Source of the DNA: Kaistia algarum
GTDB taxonomy: Bacteria > Pseudomonadota > Alphaproteobacteria > Rhizobiales > Kaistiaceae
Length of the DNA stretch: 64,000 nucleotides
Reading direction: 5' to 3'
NCBI RefSeq assembly: GCF_026343945.1
Contig: NZ_JAPKNJ010000001.1
Coordinates: 310,001 to 374,000, forward strand
In this document: piece by piece, positions 27,281-36,518 of the stretch
How positions within the stretch are numbered: position 1 is the stretch's first letter
How the letters are laid out: every line of letters begins with the position of its first letter
The notes under the pieces: generated by a model
Databases searched by the model: none
Told to the model about the DNA's origin: nothing
What the model saw: only the letters and a program-made list of their open reading frames with translations
Program-made: the position numbers and the translations under genes

Positions 27281-29467
27281 TCACACATCAACTGTCGAAA
27301 CGTGGGATTTTTTCCCCTTCGCAGCCTGCGAGCGAAGTTTCTCCCCGATCCGCTCGTAATAGGTACCGAACGGGACCGGCGCCTCCATAGCAGCCTGTTG
27401 GCGAGCCGCTTCCGTCAGATCGAGATCGCCAGAGCCAAGCGCATCGATGAAGCGCCGATGCCCTGTCAGCCAATTCGCCGGGCTCGCCTTTGGCGCCAGG
27501 GTGAAGAGGCGCGTCGCGATCGTCTTGCCGCGAACCTGGACGCGGTCGACCTCGATGATCTCGTCGCGGCCGGCCAGGCGGGCGGTCTGCTCGCCCATCA
27601 ACAGGGTGAGCCCATATTCCTTGGTGAGCGATTCGAACCGGCTGGCGACGTTGACCTCGTCGCCGATGCAGGAATAGTCGAAGCGCGTGGCCGAGCCGAG
27701 ATTGCCGACGCAACACTCGCCCGTATTGACCCCGACGCCGATCTTGACCAAGGGCATGCTGCGCCCAGCGGCCTCGGCCTCGCGCTGCCAGGCTTCGTTC
27801 AGCGGCGCCATCGCGGCAAGCATTTCCTCGGCAGCATTGATCGCGTGGCGCGCGTGGTCCGGATCGTCGAGCGGCGCGTTCCAGAACGCCATGATCGCGT
27901 CGCCCATATATTTGTCGATCGTGCCGCGATGCTTCAGGATGATCTCGGACAGCGGCGTCAGCAGGTTATTGATGAAGCGCGTCAGTTCATGCGCCGTCAT
28001 ACCCTCGGAGATGGTGGTGAAACCGCGGACATCGCAGAAGAGCAGCGTCAGGACACGCACCTCGCCGCCAAGTTCCAGTCGCGACGGATCGGCGATGATC
28101 TCGTCGACCACATCCGGCGAGACATAATATTGGAACGCCCGGCGTACGCCGGCCTTCGACCGCTCCGCCTCGCGATAGGTGTAGAGCGCGGTGCCGATGG
28201 TGAGCAGGATCAGGACCAGCGCCGGATAGAGCACGTCGAACAGCAGCCCGCCCGGATCGAAGGCGAAATAGCCGGCGGCGAGCAGCCCGCCGATCGTCGC
28301 GAAACCCAGCAGTGCGCCGTGAATGGCCGAGAGGCGCGGCGCAATCACAGCAAGGCCGATGCCCAGCAGGACCATGACCAGCAATTCGACGCCGCGGGCG
28401 AAGTCGGGGCGCGCGAAGGTCCTGCCTGAGAGAATGTGCTCGATCACCTGCGCGTGGATCTCGACGCCCGGCACGGCGACATCAATCGGCGTGGCGCGGA
28501 GATCGAGGAGCCCGGCGGCCGAGGTCCCGACAAGGACGATGCGCCCGTTGACGGCGTCAGGCGCCATGGTGCCGTCGAGGACGCTCATCGCCGGGATAAA
28601 GCTGCCCGGATCGGACGGGCGGAAGCGCAGCCAGACGGCGCCCTCCGAATCCGTCGGCACGATGATGGCGCCGATCTTGATGTGATTGAGCCCCGTCGAA
28701 GCGCCGAATGCCTCCTCGCCGCTCGCATTGGAGGCCTTAAGGATATAAGAGCCGGCGCCTTGTGCTACCCGCAGCGCTTCGGCGGCGAGCGAGGGCACAT
28801 ATTGGTTGCCGACCCGGAAGACCAGCGGGACGCGGCGGACGATCTGGTCGCGGTCCGGGATCCAGTTGATCGAGCCGACGCCCTGCGCCGCCTGCTCAAG
28901 CGTCGGCAGGTTGCGGACCGCGCCAGTGAAATCGGGCACGTAAGCGCGCGGATCATCGCCGGCCGTGGCAAAGCCGACACGAAGCTCCGGCGGATCGCCG
29001 CCGCCGCGCGAAAGCGAAATGCCGAGTACCGAAGGGGTCGAGGCGAGGACCCCAGCAAAGACATTGTCATTGCCCGCGGCCGGATCGACCATACCCGCGA
29101 CGCGTGCCGCCTGTTCCGGCGGCAGGCGCTTCACCACCTCCTCGGGCGAGGTCTGGTCAGCTTCGGAGAACAGGATGTCGAAGGCGACGGCGGCGGCGCC
29201 GTTCGCGGTGAGGCGGCTCGCGAGCTCCGCCATCCGCGTCCGCGGCCAGGGCCATTGACCCAGCGCCTTCAGCGAAGCCTCGTCGATGTCGACGATCGCG
29301 ACCGGCTTGTCGGCGAGCGGCGGCGCCGGGTCGAGACGCTGGTAGAGGTCGAAACCGAGATAGCGCAGCGCCTGGACCGCGAAGGGGTCCGACAGGCGCA
29401 ACAATGTCGCCCCCGCGAGGAAGGCAGCGACGACAAGATAGTAAATCGGACGACCGGTGAGGCGCAT
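27281..29467 (-). CDS. CHASE2-domain class III adenylate/guanylate cyclase
   Basis: A 728-aa membrane cyclase. Helix 1 at about 8-25 leads into an extracytoplasmic CHASE2 domain (about 40-330: KPVAIVDIDEASLKALGQWPWPR, ADGNG-like loops, ILVGTSAAGLLDLRATP). Two to three membrane helices follow (about 340-430: LLVMVLLGIGLAVIAPRL, LYPALVLILLTIGTALY), then the catalytic domain (about 470-650). Catalytic motifs are present: metal-binding LLFCDVRGFT and KYMGDAIMAFW, and the transition-state pair in EVNVASRFESL. It makes a cyclic nucleotide, probably cAMP, in response to an external signal. A cNMP-binding protein is encoded close by. Confidence 0.93.
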   Translation of the reverse strand: MRLTGRPIYYLVVAAFLAGATLLRLSDPFAVQALRYLGFDLYQRLDPAPPLADKPVAIVDIDEASLKALGQWPWPRTRMAELASRLTANGAAAVAFDILFSEADQTSPEEVVKRLPPEQAARVAGMVDPAAGNDNVFAGVLASTPSVLGISLSRGGGDPPELRVGFATAGDDPRAYVPDFTGAVRNLPTLEQAAQGVGSINWIPDRDQIVRRVPLVFRVGNQYVPSLAAEALRVAQGAGSYILKASNASGEEAFGASTGLNHIKIGAIIVPTDSEGAVWLRFRPSDPGSFIPAMSVLDGTMAPDAVNGRIVLVGTSAAGLLDLRATPIDVAVPGVEIHAQVIEHILSGRTFARPDFARGVELLVMVLLGIGLAVIAPRLSAIHGALLGFATIGGLLAAGYFAFDPGGLLFDVLYPALVLILLTIGTALYTYREAERSKAGVRRAFQYYVSPDVVDEIIADPSRLELGGEVRVLTLLFCDVRGFTTISEGMTAHELTRFINNLLTPLSEIILKHRGTIDKYMGDAIMAFWNAPLDDPDHARHAINAAEEMLAAMAPLNEAWQREAEAAGRSMPLVKIGVGVNTGECCVGNLGSATRFDYSCIGDEVNVASRFESLTKEYGLTLLMGEQTARLAGRDEIIEVDRVQVRGKTIATRLFTLAPKASPANWLTGHRRFIDALGSGDLDLTEAARQQAAMEAPVPFGTYYERIGEKLRSQAAKGKKSHVSTVDV

Positions 29468-29563
29468 CGACGACGGACTCGGAAGGACTTAGCGACGATA
29501 GCCGAGGCCGTCCGATTGCGCGATTGCAAAGAAGCGGAAGTCGCCCTCTCCTGAGCCCTCCCG

Positions 29564-30343
29564 TCAGGCTGCCTCATCCTCCGGCGGGGCCATGGCGCCG
29601 GTCATGATCGCCACCGCATCCGACATGGAATGCCGCTTCGGATCGATGATGGCGATGCGCTTGCCAAGGCGGTGGATGTGGATGCGATCGGCCACCTCGA
29701 ACACATGCGGCATGTTGTGGCTGATGAGAACGATCGGCAAACCCCTCGACTTCAGCCGCAGCATCATCTCCAACACTTTGCGCGATTCCTTGACGCCGAG
29801 CGCCGCCGTCGGCTCGTCCATGATGACTACCCGGCTACCGAAGGCCGCGGCCCTTGCCACGGCGACGCCCTGGCGCTGGCCGCCCGAGAGCGTCTCGACC
29901 GGCTGGTTGATGTTCTGGATCGTCAGGAGACCGAGATCGGAAAGGTGCCGCCGTGCCTCGCGCTGCATGTAGCCGCTATCCAGCGTGCGGAAGATGCGGC
30001 CCATCCAGTCGTCGCGCCGCTTCTCGCGGCCGAGGAAGAGATTGTCCGCGATCGACAGCGCCGGCGAGACGGCCAGGTTCTGGTAGACGGTCTCGATGCC
30101 GCGATGGCGGGCCTCTATCGGGCTCTTGAACGAGACCGGCTGGCCGTTCAACCGGATCTCGCCGAAATCGGGGATCACGGCGCCGGTGAGCGCCTTGATC
30201 AGGGTTGACTTGCCGGCGCCATTGTCGCCGATGACGGCGAGGATCTCGTCCGGCAACAGGTCGAAATCAGCATTGTCGAGCGCCACGACGCGGCCATAGC
30301 GCTTGTTGAGGCCCCGGGCCTGGAGAACAGGTTCCACTTTCAT
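29564..30343 (-). CDS. frcA: Sugar ABC transporter ATP-binding protein (FrcA-like)
   Basis: A 259-aa single ABC domain, the short type found in fructose/ribose importers of rhizobia rather than the duplicated RbsA type. Walker A GDNGAGKST near 38-46, YQNLAVSPALSIADNLFLGRE, signature TLSGGQRQ, and Walker B RVVIMDEPTAALG. A GTG start seven codons earlier is possible, but the ATG at 30343 overlaps the permease stop codon in the ATGA arrangement. It is last in the order regulator, binding protein, permease, ATPase. The sequence strongly resembles the Sinorhizobium FrcA I know. Confidence 0.85.
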   Translation of the reverse strand: MKVEPVLQARGLNKRYGRVVALDNADFDLLPDEILAVIGDNGAGKSTLIKALTGAVIPDFGEIRLNGQPVSFKSPIEARHRGIETVYQNLAVSPALSIADNLFLGREKRRDDWMGRIFRTLDSGYMQREARRHLSDLGLLTIQNINQPVETLSGGQRQGVAVARAAAFGSRVVIMDEPTAALGVKESRKVLEMMLRLKSRGLPIVLISHNMPHVFEVADRIHIHRLGKRIAIIDPKRHSMSDAVAIMTGAMAPPEDEAA

Positions 30344-31458
30344 GTCGACAGCTTCCTGATCCACTGGTCGATGGTGACGGCGACGATGATCAGCACGCCG
30401 ACGGCGAAATCCTGCCAGAGCAGTTCGAGGCCGGAGAGCGCGAGGCCGTTGCGGAAGACGCCCACGATGAGCGCGCCGATCAGCGTGCCGATGATCGAGC
30501 CGCGCCCCCCGAACAGGCTGGTACCGCCGATCACGACGGCAGTGATCGAATCGAGGTTGGCGGTCTGGCCGGCCTGAGGGCTGACGCCGCCGATGCGGCC
30601 GATGAGGACCCAGGCGGCGATGGCGCAGATGAAGCCCGCGAAGGTGTAGACGCCGATCAGGGTCTTGGTCGTGCTGATGCCGGCGAGACGCGCGGCATCG
30701 GGATCGTCGCCCGTCGCATAGACGTGGCGGCCGAAGGCGGTCTTGTTGAGCACGTACCAGACGACCAGGGCGAGGACGAGCATCACCACCGAGCCATAGG
30801 TCAGCACCCAGCCCTTCAGGAAGGTCCAGTCGAGGCCCAGCGTCTTGGAGAAGAAGTCATAGGGCTTCACGATCGTGCCGGTCCATTGCAGGAACGGCGC
30901 ATGGTCCTCGACATCCTGCTGGCGGATGGTCTCGCTCCTGGAATACCAGGTATTGAGCGCGCCGAAGATCGACCAGGTGCCGAGCGTTACGATGAAGGGC
31001 GGCAGGCGCAGCAGCGTCACGATCAGACCGTTGACCAGGCCGCAGGCCATGCCGGCGATGAGGCCGAGCGGGAAGGCGATCTCGACCGGCACGCCATAGG
31101 CGACGGCCGTGCGGCCCATCACCACCGAGCAGAGGATCATGATGGCGCCGACCGAAAGGTCGATGCCGGCGGTCAGGATCACCAGCGTCTGCGCGACGCC
31201 GAGGATCGCGATGATCGTCACCTGCTGGAGCACCAGCGAGAAATTGAACGGCGCGAAGAATTTGCCCGGTGCGGCGATCGAGAAAATCAGGACGCCGAGC
31301 AGCAGCACGAAGAAGGGAATGCTGGTGGGAAATCGGTGCAGGAAGCCCTGCAGCCGCCGGACGAGGCCGACATCGCTCTCGTCGAAACTGGCGACCGTTT
31401 GATCGGCGCCCTCCAATCCGCGCTCGGCCACGGCCGAACCCGACGAATTGTCACTCAT
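30340..31458 (-). CDS. frcC: Sugar ABC transporter permease (FrcC/RbsC-like)
   Basis: A 372-aa permease with a hydrophilic 45-residue N-terminal tail and about ten membrane segments (FFVLLLGVLIFSIAAPG; TLVILTAGIDLSVGAIMILCSVVMG with the family GIDLSVG motif; GLIAGMACGLVNGLIVTLLRLPPFIVTLGT; VVIGGTSLFGGRGSIIGTLIGALIVGVFRNGL). These motifs define the RbsC/XylH/FrcC branch (carbohydrate uptake transporter 2). It overlaps the ATPase gene by four bases and follows the binding-protein gene after a gap with a strong stem-loop. Confidence 0.9.
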   Translation of the reverse strand: MSDNSSGSAVAERGLEGADQTVASFDESDVGLVRRLQGFLHRFPTSIPFFVLLLGVLIFSIAAPGKFFAPFNFSLVLQQVTIIAILGVAQTLVILTAGIDLSVGAIMILCSVVMGRTAVAYGVPVEIAFPLGLIAGMACGLVNGLIVTLLRLPPFIVTLGTWSIFGALNTWYSRSETIRQQDVEDHAPFLQWTGTIVKPYDFFSKTLGLDWTFLKGWVLTYGSVVMLVLALVVWYVLNKTAFGRHVYATGDDPDAARLAGISTTKTLIGVYTFAGFICAIAAWVLIGRIGGVSPQAGQTANLDSITAVVIGGTSLFGGRGSIIGTLIGALIVGVFRNGLALSGLELLWQDFAVGVLIIVAVTIDQWIRKLST

Positions 31459-31484
31459 GCGGCTATCCTCCCCGACGCCGTGGC

Positions 31485-31508
31485 GTGGGGGCGCGGCTGC
31501 GCCCCCAC
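31485..31508 (-). other. Intercistronic stem-loop between binding protein and permease
   Basis: A perfect 10-bp GC-rich stem (gtgggggcgc / gcgcccccac) with a 4-nt loop lies between the FrcB-like stop and the FrcC-like start. No T-run follows on the transcribed strand. It probably stabilises the upstream binding-protein message, giving excess binding protein. Confidence 0.65.
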
Positions 31509-31549
31509 CGTTTAACGTTCAGCACCGCCGGCCTGCCGGCACGGCAGCA

Positions 31550-32551
31550 TCAGCCCCAGCAGAGCTTCAGGCCCTCTTCGACGGAGATCGACGTCACGCC
31601 GTCCACGGGCTTCGAGGTGACAAGCTGGGCGCCGGTGTCGAGGAAGCCCATCTTCGGATCGATTTCCGGGATCTTGCCGGAATGGATCGCCTCAAGGGCC
31701 ATCGCCGCCATCTTCAGCGGGTATTGCTGGCTGGTGGCGCCGATCACGCCGGCCTCGACGTTCTTGACGCCCGGGCAACCGCCATCGACCGACACGATCA
31801 TGACGCTGCCGTCATCCTTGCCGACCGCCTTCAGCGCTTCCCACGCGCCGGCCGCGGCCGGTTCGTTGATCGTGTAGACGACGTTCACGTCCGGGCACTT
31901 CTGCAGCGCGTTCTCCATCGCCGTGCGGCCCTTCTCCTGGTCGCCCTGGGAGATTTCATGGTCGCAGATGCGCGCATCGGTCTCGTCGCCGATCTTGTTC
32001 GGGTCCATGACGTCGATGCCGAAGCCGGCCATGAAGCCCTGGTCGCGCAGGTAGTCGACGGTCGGCTGGTTGGTGGCGAGGTCGAGCAGAACGATCTTGG
32101 CGTCCTTGGCCTTGTCGCCCAGCGTGCCCTTGGCCCACTGGCCGATCAGCATGCCGGCCTTGCGGTTGTCGGTCGCAAACGTCGCCGTCGCGGCATCCAT
32201 CGGATCGAGCGGCGTGTCGAGCACGATGACCATCAGGCCGGCGTCGCGCGCCTTCTTGATCGTCGGCACGATCGCCTTCGAGTCAGACGGGACGATCGCG
32301 AAGCCCTTGGCGCCGGCGGCGATGAGGTTCTCGATCGCGGCCACCTGGCCGTCATTGTCGCCGTCATACTTGCCGGCGGCGGTGATCAGCGTAATGCCGA
32401 GCTCCTTGGCCTTCGCCTGCGCGCCTTCTCGCATCTTGACGAAGAAGGGGTTGGTCTCGGTCTTGGTGATGAGGCCGATAGTCTCGTCGGCCAGCACCGG
32501 CACGGCCGACAACGCGACAATGGCGCCGGCGAGCAACAGTTTCTTCAGCAT
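31550..32551 (-). CDS. frcB: Sugar ABC transporter substrate-binding protein (FrcB-like)
   Basis: A 333-aa periplasmic binding protein of the ribose/fructose type. A signal peptide covers residues 1-21 ([21 protein letters not shown]), and the mature part shows [70 protein letters not shown] and [19 protein letters not shown], ending in LCWG. These match the Sinorhizobium FrcB sequence I recall, so fructose, mannose or ribose are candidates. Neighbouring ROK and xylulokinase genes argue for a pentose or polyol instead. The long upstream frame is ignored; the ATG at 32551 has GGAGGAAACGAC in front. Confidence 0.88.
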   Translation of the reverse strand: MLKKLLLAGAIVALSAVPVLADETIGLITKTETNPFFVKMREGAQAKAKELGITLITAAGKYDGDNDGQVAAIENLIAAGAKGFAIVPSDSKAIVPTIKKARDAGLMVIVLDTPLDPMDAATATFATDNRKAGMLIGQWAKGTLGDKAKDAKIVLLDLATNQPTVDYLRDQGFMAGFGIDVMDPNKIGDETDARICDHEISQGDQEKGRTAMENALQKCPDVNVVYTINEPAAAGAWEALKAVGKDDGSVMIVSVDGGCPGVKNVEAGVIGATSQQYPLKMAAMALEAIHSGKIPEIDPKMGFLDTGAQLVTSKPVDGVTSISVEEGLKLCWG

Positions 32552-32689
32552 GTCGTTTCCTCCCTGGTCGATCTCCCTTAGGCATTCGCGAAGCGACCAG
32601 ACCTCCGCGACGCACCCGGCTCCTCCCGGATCTCCCTGGCGACCACCCCTCCCCGGCGGCCGCCGCAATCAAACGCCATCCCGCCGGCC

Positions 32690-33940
32690 TCAGCCGGGGA
32701 CGGTCTCGCGCAGACCCCGCTCGTCATTCGATCGCATCAGGATCGAGGCGCGGGGTGAGAAAGAATAGAACATCGGCAGACTCGCGGCGCCGATCGCGCC
32801 GGCATCGCGGCCGAACGAGCCATGCACCAGGCGCGGCGGGCGGCGCGCTTCCGGGGCGTGTGCCGCCAGCGACGCGGCGAGCCGGCCGATCAGCGCATCG
32901 ACAAGGCCGGCATCGATGTCGGCGTCCAGCACCACGACCGGAACGTCGAGCAGCGCCATCGCCGTCCAGATGGCCGGCGTCAGGGCATCGACCGCATCGT
33001 CGAGCCATTCGCCGACGGCCGGGTGCTGCGCCACGAACGCCGCCTCGGCATCCAGTGGGGAGACGACCGGCACACCCGCCGCCAGCAGGTGCCGGGCGAG
33101 CGCATTCAGCGAGGCGCGGGTGATGAGCAATTCGCCGCCCTGGGGCGGCTTGGGCGCCGAGGCCAGCCGGCTGGGGCCGACTGGAATCACGGCGACGTCG
33201 CCGGCATTGCCATGGCTGCCACGCAGATAATCACCACCCGTGACCACGCCGCCGCCGATCGCGGGGCCGAGGAACAGATAGAGGAAATCGTCCATGCGCC
33301 GGCCGACGCCGTAGAACAGCTCCGCGATCGCGGCGGCGTTGCCATCATTCTCGCTGAACACCGGCAGGCCGGTCGCCTCCTGCAGCCAGGCACCGAAATC
33401 GACGTGATCCCAGAGACCGAACGTGTCCGGCGGCAAATCGAGCCGGCCGAGCCAGGAGCCGAGATTATAGGGCAGCGCCAGGCCGACACCCGCGAAGCGC
33501 TCGCGTGCCGGGCGATCGAGCAGTGAAAGCAATTCACGTATGTCGCGCTCGACCATGGCGAGCGCCTCTTCCGGCCGCGGCAGGACGATGTCATAGGCGC
33601 GCCGGGCGATCGGATGGCCGGCGAAATCGATCAGGATCGTCTCGATCGAGCGGCGGTCGAGACGGACGCCGATACCGTAAGCGCCCTTCGGGTTGAGGCG
33701 CAGCATGGTTGCCGGCTGGCCTCGGCCGCCATCATGGCGCTTGCCGACCGAAACGATCAGGCTCTGGTCCTCGAGCTTCTGGATGATCGCGCCTATGGCG
33801 GTGTTGGTCAGGTCGGCGGCGCGGGCAAGATCGGCCTTCGACGCCTCGCCCGCCCGGCGCAGCCGCTGCAGGACCAGGCGTTCATTGTAGCGGCGAAGCT
33901 GCGCGGAATTGCTACCGCGGCCGAGGCCGACGCTCTCCAA
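32690..33940 (-). CDS. ROK-family transcriptional regulator
   Basis: A 416-aa regulator. The N-terminal winged helix (about 14-65, RRYNERLVLQRLRRAGEASKADLARAADLTNTAIG) precedes a ROK sugar-kinase-like domain (GIGVRLDRRSIETILIDFAG, SENDGNAAAIAEL, FLGPAIGGGVVTGG, GSHGNAGDVAVIP). The zinc-binding CxCGxxGC motif of classical ROK repressors is missing. No ATG is available; a TTG at 33940 preceded by GGGGAGGAAGCT is an excellent start. It lies 138 bp upstream of the FrcBCA-like genes in the same direction, and a long AT-rich dyad precedes it, so it probably autoregulates and controls the transporter. Confidence 0.88.
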   Translation of the reverse strand: MESVGLGRGSNSAQLRRYNERLVLQRLRRAGEASKADLARAADLTNTAIGAIIQKLEDQSLIVSVGKRHDGGRGQPATMLRLNPKGAYGIGVRLDRRSIETILIDFAGHPIARRAYDIVLPRPEEALAMVERDIRELLSLLDRPARERFAGVGLALPYNLGSWLGRLDLPPDTFGLWDHVDFGAWLQEATGLPVFSENDGNAAAIAELFYGVGRRMDDFLYLFLGPAIGGGVVTGGDYLRGSHGNAGDVAVIPVGPSRLASAPKPPQGGELLITRASLNALARHLLAAGVPVVSPLDAEAAFVAQHPAVGEWLDDAVDALTPAIWTAMALLDVPVVVLDADIDAGLVDALIGRLAASLAAHAPEARRPPRLVHGSFGRDAGAIGAASLPMFYSFSPRASILMRSNDERGLRETVPG

Positions 33941-33972
33941 AGCTTCCTCCCCGAGGCGACTTCGAGGCCGCC

Positions 33973-33997
33973 ATTAATTTATCTTGCTACAATTAAT
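33973..33997. promoter_or_regulatory. AT-rich dyad, candidate ROK operator
   Basis: ATTAATT and AATTAAT form perfect 7-bp arms separated by 11 bases, 33 bp upstream of the ROK regulator start. AT-rich dyads of this kind are typical ROK (NagC/XylR) sites. The position suits autoregulation of the regulator and transporter genes. Confidence 0.5.
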
Positions 33998-34245
33998 CGC
34001 CGGGTCGGGAGCCGAGTCAATGCCAATTCGTCGCCGCGTTGCGACAGAAAAGCCAAGCATTCTGCGGCATTGCGAAGAGCGAGCGCTGTCGTTCGGCGCT
34101 GCGACGGGTCGTGCCGAGGATCTCTCTCGCGTTGTCTAAGACTTTTCCAAAGGGTATTGGAGCGGCTATGTGTCTGCTTTCCAAGCTACGATTTCGAGCA
34201 CAAGCTTAGTCGGCAACCTGCCTGCTGTCTGCGGAGGTAGATAAT
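33998..34245. other. Intergenic region without a recognised gene
   Basis: No convincing coding frame is seen between the ROK operator dyad and the small AT-rich gene. Base composition falls toward the right, in step with the AT-rich gene that follows. Together with the dyad, the gene-free gap is about 305 bp. Confidence 0.5.
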
Positions 34246-34500
34246 ATGAAATCTAGTACTGCAAGAATATTGAGACGGTATCTGCAGGCAATAGCGTTGG
34301 TACTTTTGGTTATATCGTCATATATGACTGGAAGTATTATCGTTTTCTTCTCTATTTTTCCAGTATTTCTGATATATTTCACCGACGTTTGTGAGAATTG
34401 TGGGTATATGATATATTTCTCTCCGAGACGAAGTGTATCCAGTTGGATAAACCCATTCTACTATCCCAACAAATGCCCACGGTGCGGCAATCATCTCTAG
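34246..34500 (+). CDS. Small membrane protein with zinc-ribbon cysteines
   Basis: An 84-aa protein of unknown function. Two hydrophobic segments (about 15-45, AIALVLLVISSYMTG and IIVFFSIFPVFLIYF) are followed by a tail with CENCG and CPRCG, a four-cysteine zinc-ribbon spacing. GCGGAGGTAGATAAT ahead of the ATG is a good ribosome site. The gene is clearly AT-richer than its neighbours and lies on the opposite strand between the xylulokinase and ROK genes, suggesting acquisition by transfer into the sugar locus. No homologue is recognised. Confidence 0.65.
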   Translation: MKSSTARILRRYLQAIALVLLVISSYMTGSIIVFFSIFPVFLIYFTDVCENCGYMIYFSPRRSVSSWINPFYYPNKCPRCGNHL

Positions 34501-34567
34501 CTAGGCGCACAATAGGCCTGCCCCTCCCCTCGGACCGAGGAAGGGCGATCCCGTCGCGACGGCCGGC

Positions 34568-36040
34568 TCAGCCCCGCGCAAACTCCTCGCGCAGCGAAGA
34601 ATAGAGCCGGCGGAAGCGTTCGATCTTCGGCTGGTAGGCATCGTGCCGTGAACGGTTCGGCTCGAAGACGTGGCGGACCGGCGGCGCCGGGCAGGCCTCC
34701 GCGGCGCTGATGCCCTCGCTGGCCATGATGGCGAGGCGAGCGGCGCCGAAGGCCGGCCCCTTCTCGCCGCCTTGATGGACAACGATCTCGATGCCCAGCA
34801 CATCGGCGAAGATCTGCATCCAGAACGGGCTGCGGGAACCGCCACCGATCGCGCCCATGCGGGTCGGCCGGGTTCCGGCCTCGGCGAGAACCGTCTGCGC
34901 GTCGGCGAAGGAAAAGGCGACGCCTTCGAGCACGGCGCGGATCAGGTCCGGCCGGCGCGTCGTTGGGTCGAGACCGAAGAAGACGCCACGCGCATAGGGA
35001 TCGTTATGCGGCGTACGCTCGCCGGCGAGATAGGGCAGGAAGACAAGGCCGTCGCGACCCTGCGGTGCCGCCTCGACCTCGGCGAGGAGCTTGCCGATAT
35101 CGGGCTCGCCGACCACACCTGCCGCCCAGGCGAGCGCGCTGGCGCCGTTCAGCATCGCCGCCATCTGGAACCAGCGGCCCGGCAGGGCATGGGCGAAGGT
35201 GTGGACGAAAGCGTCGGGATAGGGCCGGTAGGTCTCGTTGACGACGAAATATTGCCCGGAGGTACCGAGCGAGATGAAGGCGTCATTCTCGTCGATCGCG
35301 CCGATGCCGATGCCGCCGGCCGCAGCGTCTCCGGCGCCGCCTGCTACCACGACCCGGCCCGCAATTCCCCAGTGCCGGGCGATTTCCGGCCGCAACACCC
35401 CTGCCGCGTCGGACCCCTCCACCAGACGCGGCATGACCGCCATCGACAGTCCGGTCGCTTCCACAATCGCCTCGGACCAGCGCCGGGCCCCTTCGTCGAG
35501 CCAGAGCGAACCGGCAGCATCCGACATCTCGGAGACGTGGTCGCCGGTCAGGCGGAAGCGGACATAGTCCTTGGGCAGCAGCACATGAGCGACGCCCGCA
35601 AAGACTTCCGGCTCATGGTGCGCGACCCAGAGCAGCTTCGGGGCGGTGAAGCCGGGCATGGCCGGGACACCAGCGATGCGGCCAAGGCCCGGCACGAGGC
35701 GTTCGAGTTCGGCGCATTCCGCGTGGCTGCGGCCGTCATTCCACAGAATCGCCGGCCGCAGGACCTTGTCCGCCTCATCCATGAGCACGGCGCCATGCAT
35801 CTGCCCAGATAGACCGATGCCGGCGATCGCGGCGAAGGCGACTGGCGCGGCGGCGCGCAGGCGATGGACAGCGCGCTCGGTGGCATCCCACCAATCGACC
35901 GGATCCTGCTCCGACCAGAGGGGCTTCGGCCTCGAAATCGGTAACGGCTCCTCCGCCTCGGCAAGAATGGCCTGCGCCGAATCAATGAGCAGCGCCTTCA
36001 CCGCCGACGTCCCGACGTCGATACCCAAATAGCTCGCCAT
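34568..36040 (-). CDS. xylB: Xylulokinase (FGGY family)
   Basis: A 490-aa FGGY carbohydrate kinase of xylulokinase length. Phosphate-binding opening YLGIDVGTSAVKALLID, substrate region GIGLSGQMHGAVLMDEADKVLRPAILWNDGR (the QMHG motif is typical of xylulokinases), ATPase segments IGAIDENDAFISLGTSGQYFVV and MGAIGGGSRSPFWMQIFADVLG. It phosphorylates D-xylulose to xylulose 5-phosphate in the cytoplasm. The upstream extension to 36151 is rejected, because the ATG at 36040 with GGGAGGAATAT begins the fold. It lies beside the ROK/FrcBCA-like genes and suggests that they handle a pentose or pentitol. Confidence 0.92.
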   Translation of the reverse strand: MASYLGIDVGTSAVKALLIDSAQAILAEAEEPLPISRPKPLWSEQDPVDWWDATERAVHRLRAAAPVAFAAIAGIGLSGQMHGAVLMDEADKVLRPAILWNDGRSHAECAELERLVPGLGRIAGVPAMPGFTAPKLLWVAHHEPEVFAGVAHVLLPKDYVRFRLTGDHVSEMSDAAGSLWLDEGARRWSEAIVEATGLSMAVMPRLVEGSDAAGVLRPEIARHWGIAGRVVVAGGAGDAAAGGIGIGAIDENDAFISLGTSGQYFVVNETYRPYPDAFVHTFAHALPGRWFQMAAMLNGASALAWAAGVVGEPDIGKLLAEVEAAPQGRDGLVFLPYLAGERTPHNDPYARGVFFGLDPTTRRPDLIRAVLEGVAFSFADAQTVLAEAGTRPTRMGAIGGGSRSPFWMQIFADVLGIEIVVHQGGEKGPAFGAARLAIMASEGISAAEACPAPPVRHVFEPNRSRHDAYQPKIERFRRLYSSLREEFARG

Positions 36041-36518
36041 ATATTCCTCCCGTTCCGCGTTGCGCAGACAAGGCCGAGCCCTGGCGCCTGTCAACGGCAG
36101 GCTAGCGGCGCGCGCCCAGAAAGCCGGCAAAGCTTGAAAAAATCGCTCCAATTGCCTGTCAAAAAACGGAAATGCTTGGCTGGTAAGCGAGGGCCGTACG
36201 GGAGCAGAATCGGGACGTTGCGAGGGGCGTCCGGCTTAACCGCCGCGGCCCCGGCAAAGCCGAGGACGTCTGTCGAACAAGAGACAGGAGGCGCCTTTGA
36301 ATGCCGATTGTCTCCAACGGGAGTGCCTTCGATGCCCAAGACCTTCCAACGCCGCCATCGGCGCCGTGAAACCGCAGCGATGCGCTGCTGTCGTCGGAAC
36401 CCACTCTGAACGAACGCATTGGTTCACGTTGCGACACGCAAGACGTGAAATTTGATCGAGCTGTTTCTGACGCGGCCCGAGGCTTGCATAGCTTGGGTTG
36501 GCGCAAAGGGGTTTTTCG
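36041..36518. other. Intergenic region between xylB and a small rhizobial gene
   Basis: About 480 bp with several short overlapping frames on both strands, none with a ribosome site or recognisable protein pattern. It must contain the leftward xylB promoter and the rightward promoter of the small gene at 36519, but no consensus boxes stand out. Confidence 0.5.

Noticed and set aside
36159..36506. 115-aa minus-strand frame between xylB and the small rhizobial gene
   Set aside because: Low-complexity Ser/Arg-rich translation, overlapping frames on both strands and no ribosome site.
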